From Macrobrachium rosenbergii (taxonomy: Eukaryota > Arthropoda > Malacostraca > Decapoda > Palaemonidae), in NCBI RefSeq assembly GCF_040412425.1, contig NC_089753.1:34361413-34425412 (forward strand): DNA of 64,000 nt, read 5' to 3'. The notes beneath the pieces are model-generated. The model made no database searches. It had not been told where the DNA came from and worked only from the letters and a program-made list of their open reading frames with translations. Positions within the stretch are counted from its first letter, which is position 1, and the number at the start of each line of letters is the position of its first letter. This document shows positions 35,032-47,276 of the stretch, piece by piece. The position numbers were made by a program, and so were the translations under genes.

Positions 35032-35544
35032 CCATTTCAGGGACCGGGAGTCATCGTTTCTCTCAAATATCTTTCAAACTGATTATCTGATCGATATGGT
35101 GCTTTGACACAAAGCACAAGACACCTCCCGCTAATTTTTGGTAATATAGTGCATTGTCAAATGGTGTTAGTTAAGGCGTTTACTCTTGACTTTTAAAGGC
35201 AAAGTTGCATGAGTCAGCAGGACTAATCTACGCAATCGAACGTCCGCTATCCCCCATAGACAGGAAAGAGGGGGCGGAGATGGGGAGGCCAAGAAAGTGA
35301 GCTGAGGGGGAGGGGGGATGAGGAGGGGGATGGGGATAAAGGAGGTTCGAACGCATAGTCTGGCGATGCTTGGCAACACCATGTTAGTCTAGAGTAAACG
35401 CCTGAACTAAAACCATTTGACAGTGCACTATATTACCAAAAATTATCGGGAGGTGTCTTGTGCACTGTGGCAAAGTGCCATTTCGATCAGATAATTAGTC
35501 TGAAAGATATTGAGAAAAAGGATGACTCCCGGTCCCTGAAATGG
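35032..35544. repeat. Foldback element, about 155-bp arms with about 200-bp loop
   Basis: The left arm (35032-35186) begins CCATTTCAGGGACCGGGAG and contains GATTATCTGATCGA, CAAGACACCTCCCG, TTTTTGGTAATATAGTGCA and GGCGTTTACTCT. The right arm (35391-35544) is its reverse complement with few mismatches (AGAGTAAACGCC...CTCCCGGTCCCTGAAATGG). The loop is purine-rich (GAGGGGGAGG). It has no ORF and no clear target duplication. Confidence 0.9.
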
Positions 35545-35717
35545 ATAGTGGTCATATTAGTGTTATATTAATGGTCAAATATGCAGGAAGTAATGAAGAA
35601 GAATGCGGCTAATTCGTTGGATTTTAAGCTTCTAGGGAAGAAATACTGTGGCTGAGAGCTATCTTTATAATTTAGGATATATGTAACCCTTACAACCCAT
35701 TATGAAAGAGAAAAAGG

Positions 35718-35722
<5 letters not shown>

Positions 35723-35787
<65 letters not shown>

Positions 35788-35821
35788 CACCCTTGATTCT
35801 AAATATAGGTCTATTTATAAC

Positions 35822-35893
<72 letters not shown>

Positions 35894-35924
35894 TTACCCT
35901 TGATTCTAAATATAGGTTTATTAC

Positions 35925-35967
<43 letters not shown>

Positions 35968-35998
35968 TTACCCTTGTTTCTAAATATAGGTCTATTAC

Positions 35999-36040
<42 letters not shown>

Positions 36041-36071
36041 TTACCCTTGTTTCTAAATATAGGTCTATTAC

Positions 36072-36114
<43 letters not shown>

Positions 36115-36150
36115 CATCCTTGATTCTAAATATATGTCTATTTACTGCAT

Positions 36151-36181
<31 letters not shown>

Positions 36182-36221
36182 TCTTCACCCTTGATTCTAA
36201 ATACAGGCCTATTTATAACAT

Positions 36222-36284
<63 letters not shown>

Positions 36285-36292
36285 CACCCTTG
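35723..36292. repeat. (GA)n arrays separated by a repeated 30-45 bp spacer
   Basis: Eight GA arrays of different lengths alternate with near-identical spacers containing CCTTGATTCTAAATATAGG and TCTATTTATAAC. The unit is spacer plus GA array; the GA lengths vary, the spacers hardly do. Confidence 0.95.
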
Positions 36293-36501
36293 ATTCTAAA
36301 TACAGGCCCATTTATAACATTAAATCATTTCCTCTTTTACCAACACCAGACCAGATAAGGCTGTGACAGCTCGATATGCAACACATTTACTGAAAATCAT
36401 TACCAGTGTAAACACGTAACCTTTCCAGTCTTTCAATTCCGCCGTATGACAATTAGCACTTACACGTAAACAAAATTAACACTGTACACAAAGTATTGAT
36501 T

Positions 36502-36550
<49 letters not shown>

Positions 36551-36551
36551 C
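36502..36551. repeat. (GA)n microsatellite
   Basis: One GAAAGA interruption. Confidence 0.95.
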
Positions 36552-36905
36552 AGCTCCGTCTCTGGAATCGGACTTTCCAAATTACATTTTAAAAGTAGGT
36601 TTAGATACAAGTTTATATATTAGTCTATATTAGTCTGTGGTATTTATCATCCCCCGCCTTTCAGTTTTCATAAGCGAGTCGGACCAAAGTGTAATAACTA
36701 TTCGATGTTCGATAAAACCACAAACCCATTCCAGATACAGTGTCTGTACAACCCCTTCCGTAATAATGAACTTTAAGCTAAAGTTAGTTTCCAGTTTTTC
36801 GACCATGATAACCTCATTATAAAAGTTTCATTCATTATACTTAGTTGAATGCATTTAGGCGTTCAGTCAACTCCTTTTACTTGACGCTTGGTAGTGTTTC
36901 TTTCC

Positions 36906-36907
<2 letters not shown>

Positions 36908-36988
<81 letters not shown>

Positions 36989-37042
36989 TCTACTGAAGGA
37001 ATTCAGTGATAATTCGGACAGCTTTCATAGCAAGAAATTTTC

Positions 37043-37092
<50 letters not shown>
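36908..37092. repeat. Two (ATT)n arrays
   Basis: 36908-36988 and 37044-37092, separated by about 55 bp. No SINE C body is adjacent. Confidence 0.95.
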
Positions 37093-37440
37093 CGTGCCAT
37101 TTCAGGGGCAAAATCCTTCTCAGCAAGCCTCTAAAATCATTATCATTCAGAAGGTGAAACCAAATAAGAACACTTTACCCTAGGCATCTTTTTTTCAAAT
37201 ACACACCATACACATACACGTACACATACACATATATACACATAAATAAAACTGAGAAAAAGGTTGCCTGTGAATTGTCACAGAACTAACGTTTATAAAT
37301 GATGATCTTTTAACATATTTAAAGTTTTATATTAAAGTTCATACTGCTTGTACTTAATATGTAGACAATATCAGTATTATTATTATTTTTAACTTTTGGC
37401 TGGTTTTCCACTTAACTATTTTGAGTCTATCCAGATCATT

Positions 37441-37444
<4 letters not shown>

Positions 37445-37530
<86 letters not shown>
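37445..37530. repeat. (TA)n array
   Basis: Perfect TA run of about 43 units. Confidence 0.95.
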
Positions 37531-37531
<1 letters not shown>

Positions 37532-37534
37532 CCT

Positions 37535-38180
37535 ATATATATATAGTTGAGCTACATTCTGTATTGATAAACCGAGCATGTTATTGCCCACTGCTGTGCG
37601 TCTGAACCTGGAGACTGCCCTAACACGATAATAAAACCTTCAGATTAATTGAAATTGACGTAAATTTTTTTATACAGCCGGAAGCAGACATACATGAAAT
37701 CTACTTTATCACCTCTTCCTAAAAAAATCCATATTCATAACCACACGCTTAAGAACACAGTGCTGGACTAAAATGGAAGACTGCAGTATCAGCAAAAATA
37801 CAAAACTCAGAAAAATGGTAGATACTCCCTTGCCTTACTACTGATTTTGCAGATACTGCAAATGAGACCCCCTAAATATCTAACTCGTGGAAAGCATTGA
37901 AGAATCATTCTGAAACTGCAGTAACTTGTGTATTATAGTGTTTCAGGAGCCCAGTAGGTGGCATATCTCAATTTCGAAAATTTTGCAGATACTGCAGTTT
38001 TCTATTTTCGGGCAGAGTGCTTCCTGAACTCGTACGAGTATATCCATGTTTACTGTATGGCTATATTAGTTTCTTTACTATATTTTTTTTGTTTTTATGC
38101 AACAGGACCAACATCATTCAAATGACCACGAAAATAGCCGCATATCTGGTTCATATTCCAAAGGCTTAAGGTTGGTGATA
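37535..38180. other. Unassigned sequence
   Basis: TTTGCAGATACTGCA-type words recur a few times (about 37847-37860 and 37980-37994). Nothing else was recognised. Confidence 0.3.
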
Positions 38181-38184
38181 GAAT

Positions 38185-38485
38185 TGGTGCGCCCTTCAGA
38201 AACCAGGGTCGGTGCACCCTTCAGAAACCAGGGTCGGTGCACACTTCAGTAACCAGAGTCTTTGCACTCTTCAGAAACCAGAGTCGGTGCACCCTTCAGT
38301 AACCAGAGTCTTTGCACTCTTCAGAAACCAGAGTCGGTGCACCCTTCAGTAAACAGAGTCTTTGCACTCTTCAGAAACTTGAGTAGGTGCACCCTTCAGT
38401 AACCAGAGTCTTTGCGCTCTTCAGAAATCAGAGTCGGTGCACCTTCCAGAAACTAGAGTCGGTGCACCCTTCAGTAACCAGAGAT
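38185..38485 (+). repeat. 25-bp minisatellite with a 50-bp higher-order pattern, about 12 units
   Basis: Units alternate between GGTGCACCCTTCAGTAACCA and TTTGCACTCTTCAGAAACCA, each followed by GAGTC. The alternation gives a two-unit higher-order repeat in the middle of the array. Confidence 0.95.
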
Positions 38486-38796
38486 GCAGATGAAGGGACC
38501 TGGTCGTTCGACCTATGAATTATCTACGTGCAAACTAGTCTCACGGGTGACATAATGAAGGAAATGGGGCAAATGTATACATACCCCCTCATTATGAGAG
38601 GACGATTCAAACCAATAATTGTAAAACTGAAGTAAAGAACAATCTTTCAGTGTGACACGTGCGCGTAGATACGAAAGATAAGCCAGGCTGCTGAAATCTT
38701 CATTGGTGAGATTAGAGATTTCGAAGGTAAGAAACAATATACTGAAAACGGACATGCAGAAACCTTTTCAACCCCGGAGGTACTACTGAAGGGAAG

Positions 38797-38800
<4 letters not shown>

Positions 38801-38863
<63 letters not shown>
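38801..38863. repeat. (CT)n microsatellite
   Basis: Perfect CT run of about 31 units. Confidence 0.95.
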
Positions 38864-38866
<3 letters not shown>

Positions 38867-38990
38867 ATTTGACTGTCTCTCTTCCTCTATTCCTCCCCAC
38901 TCTTGTCTCCAAAGCGTCGGATTGAAAATCAATCCTTCGTCATCCCGGCGAATCTGGCCAATCCTCTCGACTGCCAGTGAGAGCCCAAGA

Positions 38991-39310
38991 AGGAGGAGGA
39001 GGAGGAGGAGGAGGAGGAGGAGGAGGAGGAGGAGGAGGAGGAGGAGGAGAAGGAGGAGGAAGAGGGGCAAGAGGAAGAACAGGAGGAGGAGGAGGAGGAG
39101 GAGGGGAAGAACAGGAGGAGGAGGAGGAGGAGGAGGAGGAAAAGAAGGAGGAGGAGAAGGAGGAGGAAGAGGGGCAAGAGGAAGAACAGGAGGAGGAGGA
39201 GGAGGAGGAAGGGGAAGAACAGGAGGAGGAGGAGGAGGAGGAGAAGGAGGAGCAGAATGAGGAGGAGGAGGAGGAGGAGGAGGAGGAGGAGCAGGAGGAG
39301 GAGGAGGACT
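38991..39310. repeat. 320-bp purine tract based on GGA/GAGGAA
   Basis: The + strand is nearly pure A/G with GGAGGAGGA runs and an internal longer unit containing AAGAGGGGCAAGAGGAAGAAC (twice). It is open in several frames, as expected for a 3-bp repeat, but shows no gene signature. Confidence 0.95.
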
Positions 39311-39613
39311 CCGCAGGTGACGTGACCCTATTCCTCCCTATTAACAAGCAAGGACACTAGGTTTCATCTGACTGACGTTTAATTAAGCTTTGATGAATTA
39401 CAGGAATCAGCGAATGGGCCAAAGTTGCCGGCGATATCATTGCTAGATGAGAGGACATTCTGTCGTGGATCAAATTCATTTTGGAACGGGAATGAAACGG
39501 GAATTATTACTTTTATTCCTACTGTTGTTCGCATTTATATAGCAAGGAAAACAACGAAAGGAAAAACAAAAGATTAATAAAACATCTACACAAAGCTCAC
39601 GATGATTTGACTG

Positions 39614-39720
<107 letters not shown>

Positions 39721-40096
39721 TTTTTTAGAAAAAGTTAAATAATGACATAGATCACTGTCTTCCCTAAATGACTTTGTGTTGTAGAAAGATATCTCATGAA
39801 CGGTTTAAGTGAATTCGATTAAATTTTTTATTTATTTTTTTTTGTCAGGAAAAAGAGGTAAACAATGACATGTATCACTGTCTTCCCCAATACCTCATGA
39901 ACGGTTTAACTGAATTCGATGAAACTTGACCAGCGGCCCCCCCCCAAAAAAAAAAAAAAACAGAAGACTCATTTGAGATCTTTCTCGAGATCATCAAAGT
40001 TTGGGAGAAAAATCCGCCAAAAACTAACTATTATAAAAGGTTACGGAAGATGAGGCTCCGTGATGCTTTGCGTGGTTCATAAAGACTACATATCTA
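39721..40096. repeat. Diverged direct duplication, about 120 bp apart
   Basis: AATGACATAGATCACTGTCTTCC with CTCATGAACGGTTTAAGTG (39740-39812), and AATGACATGTATCACTGTCTTCC with CTCATGAACGGTTTAACTG (about 39864-39913), form two diverged copies. The rest is unassigned. Confidence 0.75.
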
Positions 40097-40400
40097 TGGA
40101 ATATAGAGTTCACCCCAGAGGCCAAGCGCTGGGACCTACGAGGTCATTCAGCGCTGGAAAGGACATTGTGTGTAGGTAGGTCTGAGAGGTGTTAAAGGAG
40201 GTAAAGCTCGCAGTTGCACTATGAAATAATTGTTAGGAGAGGGTGGATAGCAAGATGGAAGATAGATTATATGAATGGAGGTACAGTAAAAGGAGTGAAA
40301 GGGGTTGCAGCTAGGTGCCGAAGGGACGCTGCAAAGGGCCTAAAGTAATGCCTACAGTTCACCGCATGAGGTGCACTGACGACACTAACCCCCCAACGGG
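40097..40400 (+). repeat. Family A copy 9
   Basis: Complete; starts GGAATATAGAGTTCACCCC. Confidence 0.85.
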
Positions 40401-40710
40401 ATACATATCCGTGGTAACCTTTTCACATTGCATACATGAGTGTCCATTTACAATGCATTCACTGTTTACGAGTTCATTTACTGACCACCGAGGGACCTTT
40501 GGCAGAGGCACGCGCTCCACTGAGCGCCTCTTGTTTTATAAACAAGGTCGCGAGCGTCCCCCATCTGTTGCTGTCGAGGGAAGTCGACCTGACCTTCCTT
40601 CGACAACTTCATCGACATCATTTATGCACACGACCTGGCGGGAGGACAAGTCGATCCCCTGCCTCCAGAGTATTTCCGGCTGATGACGTCATGAACGGCT
40701 GGAATGGAGT
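40401..40710. other. 310-bp island between two family A copies
   Basis: GC-richer sequence open in two + frames for about 120 codons. No homology was recognised, and the open frames run into the flanking repeats. Confidence 0.3.
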
Positions 40711-41015
40711 GGAATACAGAATTTTGGCCCAAGGCCAAGCGCTGGCACCTATGAGGTCATCATTCAGCGCTGACAGGAAAATTGACAGTAATAAGGTTCG
40801 AAAGGTGTAACAGGAGGAAAACCTCGCAGTTGCACTATGAAACGACAGTTAGAGAGGGTGGAAAATCAGATGGGGGAAAGAATATGAGCGGAGGTATAGT
40901 AAAATGAATGACAGAGGTTGCAGCTAGGGTCCGAAGGGACAAAAAACCTCAAGTACTGCCTACTGTGCAAAGCATGAGGTGCACTGACGGGGCTTAACCC
41001 CAACCCTACGGGGGC
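40711..41015 (+). repeat. Family A copy 10
   Basis: Complete; starts GGAATGGAGTGGAATACAG, again a pentamer-like lead. GACGCTGC is deleted near 40940. Confidence 0.85.
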
Positions 41016-41457
41016 CGAAAACGTCTGAAGCAACTCTTCAAAGGAATCCAGCGAAAAACACTGAACTAAATAAATAAACAGATCAAATAAATAAGTAAAT
41101 AAACACACACACGAGAAAATGCGAAATTCCCTTTTTGTTAAAAGGCTTTTTCCTCTTCACATTTCCTTCAATGGGCCCTGAGAGGCTTTGGATGTAAGCC
41201 AATCCCTCACTAAAAGCGCCTTTCTTCCACTGAGCGACTGCTAAAAACTTCCAAAAATCCCGCTGCTTTTTTTTTTTTTTTACTTTGTAAATTGGCTGCC
41301 ATATTCTCCCTCGTTTGCTTGTTTGCCTTCGTAAGGCAACTTATTAAGCGTTTATTAAGTGTGTGTTATATTCTGGTCATTCTCACAAGCTATTTATTAA
41401 AGTAACAATGCGTATGCAAATGAAGTATGATTTCGTATTACAGAACTGTCATAACAG
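41016..41457. other. Unassigned sequence
   Basis: AAATAAATAAAC-type runs at 41065-41103; otherwise nothing recognised. Confidence 0.3.
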
Positions 41458-42076
41458 GTAAAATATGCGCCGAAGTTTCTCCGGCGCAATCGAGTTTTCT
41501 GTACAAAGTATAATCAAGGCCACCGAATAGATCTATCTTTCGGTGGTCTCGGTATAATGTAAGGATACCTTAGTTTAACCAGATCACTGAGCTGATTAAC
41601 AGCTCTCCTAGGGCTGGCCCGAAGGATTAGGCTTATTTTACGTGGCCAAGAACCAATTGGTTGCCTAGCAACGGGACCTACAGCTTGTTGTGGAATCCGA
41701 ACCACATTATACCGAGAAATGAATTTCTATCACCAGAAATAAAATCCTCTAATTCTTCATTGGCCGGCATAATGTTGTATGAGCCGAGGCCCATGAAACT
41801 TTAACTACGGGCCGGTGGTGGCCTATCCTATATCGTTGCCGGAAGCACGACTATGGCCAACTTTAACCTTAAATAAAATAAAAACTATTAAGGCTAGAGG
41901 GCTGCAATTTGATATGTTTGATGACTGGAGGGTGGTTGATCAACCTACCAATTTGCAGCCCTCTAGCCTCAATAGATTTTAAGATCTGAGGGCGGACAGA
42001 AAAAGTGCAGACAGAATAAAGTGCGGACGGACAGACAAAGCCGGCACAATAGTTTCCTCCTACAGAAAATTAAAAA
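41458..42076 (+). repeat. Family B copy 8 (subfamily II), split by SINE D
   Basis: Positions 41458-41559 and 41775-42076 together make a complete copy. The central inverted repeat arms read CTATTAAGGC and GCCTCAATAG, with a paired C-to-T/G-to-A change relative to the family. Confidence 0.9.
41560..41768 (-). mobile_element. SINE D, 5'-truncated, inserted into family B
   Basis: The body matches 22146-22360 closely (TTAGTTTAACCAGATCACTG, GGGCTGGCCCGAAGGATTAG, AACGGGACCTACAGCTTGTT). The tRNA-like head is absent. ATAATG flanks the insert at 41554-41559 and 41769-41774, a 6-bp duplication of family B sequence. Confidence 0.9.
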
Positions 42077-42169
42077 CTCAGTTTTCAATGAATTCTGCGT
42101 CATTACCTCGATAATCAGTGGCTAGTAAATGGGAGAGCAGTGGGAACTGAGACAAGAATAGTGGGAAAA

Positions 42170-42171
<2 letters not shown>

Positions 42172-42226
<55 letters not shown>
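42172..42226. repeat. (AAT)n microsatellite
   Basis: About 18 AAT units. Confidence 0.95.
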
Positions 42227-42227
<1 letters not shown>

Positions 42228-42521
42228 CCGAAAGAAAATTGAGTCTTCATGTTTGTTTGTTTTTTTTTTTTATCATGATGCTGTACTGATACGCGCAGTA
42301 TCAGTAGCACTGGTTAATGTCATTGCACTGTAACTATATTAATACTATTAGGTGTAGTAATGACATTCATTGTTTTTGTAATCGTTCTATATTTACATCA
42401 GTAATAACATATAATTAATTACACCAGTCATGATGGTACTAATTTCATCACTGTGTCGATATCAGTAACTAGTAAACGCAGTCAAAACACTCGTTATAGC
42501 TGCAACCTTTCTTCTTGTAGA

Positions 42522-42762
42522 ACTGAATTGAATTGAATATAAAATTTAGGCCCAAGGCCGGCCACTGGGACCTATGAGGTCATTCAACGCTAAAACGGAA
42601 ATTGACAGTAAAAGGTCTGAAAGGTGTAACAGGAGGAAAACCTCGCAGTTGCACTACGAATCAACTGTTTAGGAGAGGGTGGAAAGTAAGATGGAAGAAA
42701 GAGAATATGAGAGGAGGTACAGTAAAAGAAACGAAAGGGGTTGCAAAGAACCTTAAGTGATC
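42522..42762 (+). repeat. Family A copy 11 (internal deletion, truncated)
   Basis: Lead CTGAATTGAATTGAATATAA shows two pentamer units. GGTTGCAGCTAGG is joined directly to CAAAGAACCTTAAG, and the terminal hairpin is missing. Confidence 0.85.
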
Positions 42763-43037
42763 CTTCCTGTAGATACCCTGTTACTGTAGATGTAGTCACG
42801 GAAACCGTTGTTTTACTGCCGTCGCTTCTGTAGTTAAAAGCAAACTTCCCCTGCTTGCATTTTCCTCGCAGGCAGCCAGAACCTGGGAGTTCCTGACTGT
42901 GTATAATGGATGGAGTTATTTTTACCCTGGGCAAAATTTCTCCCTCGACACAAAACTCCCGAGTCAATTTTCCATTTAACTAGTGAGATTTTCATGCATG
43001 ATTAAGTCGCGATGGCCGGAAATGCTTGCCGAATGAA

Positions 43038-43039
<2 letters not shown>

Positions 43040-43083
<44 letters not shown>

Positions 43084-43146
43084 TTTCGTCTAAAATGTAT
43101 CAGAAAGTAAGTGCCTGTCATCCTAACTAGTTATTTTAAGTTTAGT

Positions 43147-43215
<69 letters not shown>

Positions 43216-43284
43216 GAGAATTTCGTCTGGAATGTATCAGAAAGTAAAGTGCCTGACATCCTAACTCGTTAATCTTAGCTTAAT

Positions 43285-43334
<50 letters not shown>
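43040..43334. repeat. Three (GA)n arrays with a duplicated about 55-bp spacer
   Basis: GA at 43040-43081, 43148-43220 and 43288-43334. The spacers AATTTCGTCTAAAATGTATC and AATTTCGTCTGGAATGTATC are diverged duplicates. Confidence 0.95.
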
Positions 43335-43337
<3 letters not shown>

Positions 43338-43750
43338 CTCACGAATTACAAGCAAAATCCTACTTCAAATAAGAACATTTCAAAACCTGTCACTCAATCA
43401 GCCATCCTTTCATTAATTACCCCTCAAAAGATTTAAATTTTTTCCTAAAAGGACCCTGTAATTTTGGCATGGCGGTGACCTCTCCTCGCCCCCTCCTCCC
43501 TCCCTCCCCCGCCCCCCACAACTCCCCAGCCTCCTAAACCCAGGATCCCGGAGGGGCCTCTCGCTGAATGCCTTTTGAAGAGGAAAAGAGGATTCCGGAA
43601 CTCGGCGAAAGCGATCAGAATCCACGAGGAAACGACGTCTGAGGCAGGAATCGATGCTAAGAGTAGTAATGGAGCGGCGATGACTTTATATGCACGGAAT
43701 TTTGTTTTTTTATTACGCTGAGCTGTTTGCTGAATTGTGGACGACACACA
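43335..43750. other. Unassigned sequence with a GC-rich island
   Basis: A C-rich stretch (CCCCCTCCTCCCTCCCTCCC) lies near 43490-43515. No gene recognised. Confidence 0.3.
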
Positions 43751-43902
43751 GGCACATATACATTACATACATACGTACGTACATACACACACAAGTATCT
43801 ATCTATCTATCTATATGTCTGCGTCGATGTATGTATTTATATGTGCGTGTGCGAGCGTGTGTATGCCATGGAAGTTTTCTTCCCTAGCGTAGCATGCGTG
43901 TG

Positions 43903-44095
<193 letters not shown>

Positions 44096-44460
44096 ATATT
44101 AGTGAGCAACACGGAAATAGCCTTTCAAATTAAAGCAGGCCACGACAAGCAAGGTGTGCTAATGGATGCTCTCATGAAAGAATGGTTTACAATTCGCCAC
44201 TGAAGCATATGTCGGAATGAGAAACATTCATTATCATCAGATTGCAATATCGAACCATGCATCGATATCATTACCGTTTTTACTTAACGTTAGTGATATC
44301 GTTTGAATTACTAATACCATCAGAAGAAGTAATAGCATTAATATTAGTAGTAGTCATATAATTAGCATTATGTTTCTATCTGCTTATTGAAAATGCTAGC
44401 ACAGCAGTAATAGGTTAACAAGGGATGTACTGTACAAAAGGATATTCTACGTTATAAGCT

Positions 44461-44870
44461 AGTTTTAATATTCTGTAAAAGTAAACTATTGTGCCGGCTT
44501 TGTCTGTCCGTCCGCACTTTATTCTGTCCGCACTTTTTCTGTCCGCCCTCAGATCTTAAAAACTACTAAGGCTAGAGGGCTGCAAATTGGTATGTTGATC
44601 ATCCACCCTCCAGTCATCAAACATACCATATTTCAGCCCCCTAGCCTCAGTAGTTTTTATTTTATTTAAGGTTAAAGTTAACCATAATCGTGCTTCTGGT
44701 AACGATACAGAATAGGCCACCACCGGGCCGCGGTTGAAGCCTTATGGGTACCGCGGTTCATACAGCATTATACCGAGGCCACCGAAAGACAGATCTATTT
44801 TCGGTGGCCTTGATTATATGATGTACAGAAAACTCGACTGCGCCTAAGTAACTTCGGTGCATTTTTTTAC
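44461..44870 (-). repeat. Family B copy 9 (subfamily II)
   Basis: Reverse orientation, complete, ending AACTTCGGTGCATTTTTTTAC. Confidence 0.9.
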
Positions 44871-45530
44871 TTTTTACTTATTGCAATCGTATACATAAGT
44901 AGCTACATCATACCAAATATTCGAAAACAAGTGACGGCGGCGGCGGAACAGATAAAAAGAATCACATATCATTTTTATCACCTGCATCTAAATTTACCTT
45001 TTATCCGTGAGAGTCCGTTAAAGAAGATACGTTCATCCAACTCGAGTGACTTTCTGTTCAGTGACAATTCTAGGCCACTGTCACCCAACGCCTCTTCAGG
45101 CGCGTTCATAAAGTCTTTCGCGAGTTTCAGGGACGGTTTTAGGCTCGTCTCCCGTTCCCACTTGAACCGGATCTCTATGATCCGTCGCTAGTTTCAGTGA
45201 TGTTGAGCAGTTGCAAGACTTAGGCGTCAATATAATGGTTTGCTTGCAATTCAGTAAAACATGTCGCAAACACGCGTTGAGATTGTATTGCACACATATC
45301 GCAAACATGTTAAAAACATGTTGGTAACTTATTGGTAGTCTTAACCAATGGTATACATACGATTATCCAGCATTTGCCAAAGAGGCTTTGTCCACTTATG
45401 GTCGTTGACTTGTTGTCAACCTGTTAGTGACCTGCGTGTGATATGTTGCCGATTTGTGTTTATGACAAGTTTTACTGTAGTATGGACGCGTCATTCATTA
45501 CACTTCTTCATCCTCTTTCATTCTGGACAG
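44871..45530. other. Unassigned sequence with short CATGTT palindromic words
   Basis: An 86-codon open frame at 44931-45191 begins at a CGG run; I recognise no homology. From about 45235 to 45445 there are recurrent AACATGTT, TTGCAA and GTTGTCAAC words, possibly an old MITE. No borders were found. Confidence 0.25.
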
Positions 45531-45838
45531 AACAGAATGTAGAATTTAGGTCAAAGGCCACGCGCTGGAACCTATGAGGTCATTCGGCGCTGAAAGCTAA
45601 AATGAGAGTACAAAGGTCTGGAAAGGTGTAAAAACCTCAAAGCAGTTGCACTATGAATCAATTGTTAGGAGAGGGTGGAAAGGAAAGTAAGATGGAGGAA
45701 AGAAAATGAACAGAGGTACAGTAAAAGGAATGAAAGGGGTTGCATCTAAGGCCCGAGGGGACGCTGTAAAGAAACTTAAGTAATGCCTACAGTGCACCAT
45801 CATATCTGGTGCACAGATGGCACTAACCCCTTACGGGA
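45531..45838 (+). repeat. Family A copy 12
   Basis: Complete; the terminal stem keeps CAGTGCACC/GGTGCAC but with a changed loop (ATCATATCT). Confidence 0.85.
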
Positions 45839-45989
45839 TTAATTCTGAACTGCGTCCAACATGAGGGACCACGTCTGTTCCTGACTCTACACTGGAAGAA
45901 AAACCTCCTGTATCTTGAGAAAAAGGCTCGAACTGGCGTCCTCTGGTAATGGTTTTCACAGCACTTTCGGCCCTGTCACGGGGGTCTTA

Positions 45990-46280
45990 ACACTTTTTTC
46001 TGTCCACCCTCAGATCTTAAAAACTACTGAGGCTAGAGGGCTGCAAATTGGTATGTTTATCATCTACCCTCCAATCATCAATTATAACCAAACTGCAGCC
46101 CTCTCACCTGAATAGTTTTTATTTTATTTAATTTTAAAGTTAGCCATGGTCGTGCGTCTGGCAAAGCTACAAGACATGCCACCACCGGGCCGTGGCTGAA
46201 AGTTTCATGGGCGGCGGCTCATACAGCATTATACGTTGTACAGAAAACTTGATTGCGCCGAAGAAACTTCGGCGCATTTT
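45990..46280 (-). repeat. Family B copy 10 (3'-truncated)
   Basis: Reverse orientation. The end with AGTTTTCTTTTACAG is missing and the central inverted repeat is diverged. The outer hairpin GCGCCGAAG/CTTCGGCGC at 46255-46276 is intact. Confidence 0.85.
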
Positions 46281-46499
46281 GTGCTTGTTTGCTATTATCA
46301 CTGATGTTTATTTATAGGAAGTGATACTTTCTAGCTATATGAATAAATATAAACTATACTGAATATTTAAGTAGGTTAGTTGCGTCAAATGGAAGTTGCA
46401 ATCTGAGACGACCCCTTCTAGATGACCAATAAAATTAATTTCATTTTTCCTGATGTTTACTGACAGTGGTCCATATAAACATCGGCAATATTAAACAGG

Positions 46500-46940
46500 T
46501 AAACAATGCGCCGAAGTTTCTTCGACGCAATCGAGTTTTCTGTACAGCCGCTACATCATATGATCAAGGCCAACAAAAACAGATCTATCTTTCGGTGTCT
46601 CGGTATAATTCTGTATGAGCCGCGGCCCATGAAGCTTTAACCACGGCCCGGTGGTGGCCTTTCCTATATCGTTACCAGAAGCACGATTATGGCTAACTTT
46701 AACCTTAAATAAAATAAAAACTACTAAGGCTAGAGGGCTGCAATTTGGTATGTTTGATGATTGGAGGGTGGATGATCAACATAGCAATTTTCAACCCTCT
46801 AGCCTTAGCAGGATTTAAGATCTGAGGGCAGACAGAACAAGTGCGGACAGAAAAAAGTGCAGACAGAAAAAGTGCGGACAGAAAAAGTGCGGACGGACAG
46901 ACAAAGCCAGTACAATAGTTTTCTTTTACATAAATCTAAA
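46500..46940 (+). repeat. Family B copy 11 (subfamily II)
   Basis: Complete. The central stem has a paired change (CTAAGGC with GCCTTAG). AAAAAGTGCGGACAG is repeated four times near the 3' end. Confidence 0.9.
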
Positions 46941-47028
46941 ATGAATTAATTACTCTGTAGCAAGACTTAACTGAAGAACTGCAATATCAAAAATTAGCAT
47001 ATTCACATGCTCCCTGTCTCACGATTTC

Positions 47029-47032
<4 letters not shown>

Positions 47033-47100
<68 letters not shown>

Positions 47101-47200
47101 TCAGGTACGATTATGCTGGAAATTAATTTCTCAAAGGCCTCGAAAATAAAGATGGCGTCACTTCAATAACATAATTAAGGTCTAATTTAAAGTGGCCCTC

Positions 47201-47272
<72 letters not shown>
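47033..47272. repeat. (CT)n 47033-47096 and (GA)n 47204-47272
   Basis: The arms are complementary and about 105 bp apart, so they could fold back. Confidence 0.95.

Positions 47273-47276
<4 letters not shown>

Noticed and set aside
35723..36292. CRISPR-like appearance: regular arrays separated by about 40-bp spacers
   Set aside because: The 'spacers' are the conserved part and the 'repeats' are GA runs of variable length, the opposite of CRISPR; the DNA is eukaryotic.
38922..39360. Arg-, Glu-, Gly- or Ser-rich open frames over the GGA tract
   Set aside because: They are all produced by the 3-bp repeat in every frame; no flanking coding sequence or splice sites.
44931..45191. 86-codon open frame beginning in a CGG run
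   Set aside because: No homology recognised, no splice context, and flanked by repeats; kept only as unassigned sequence.
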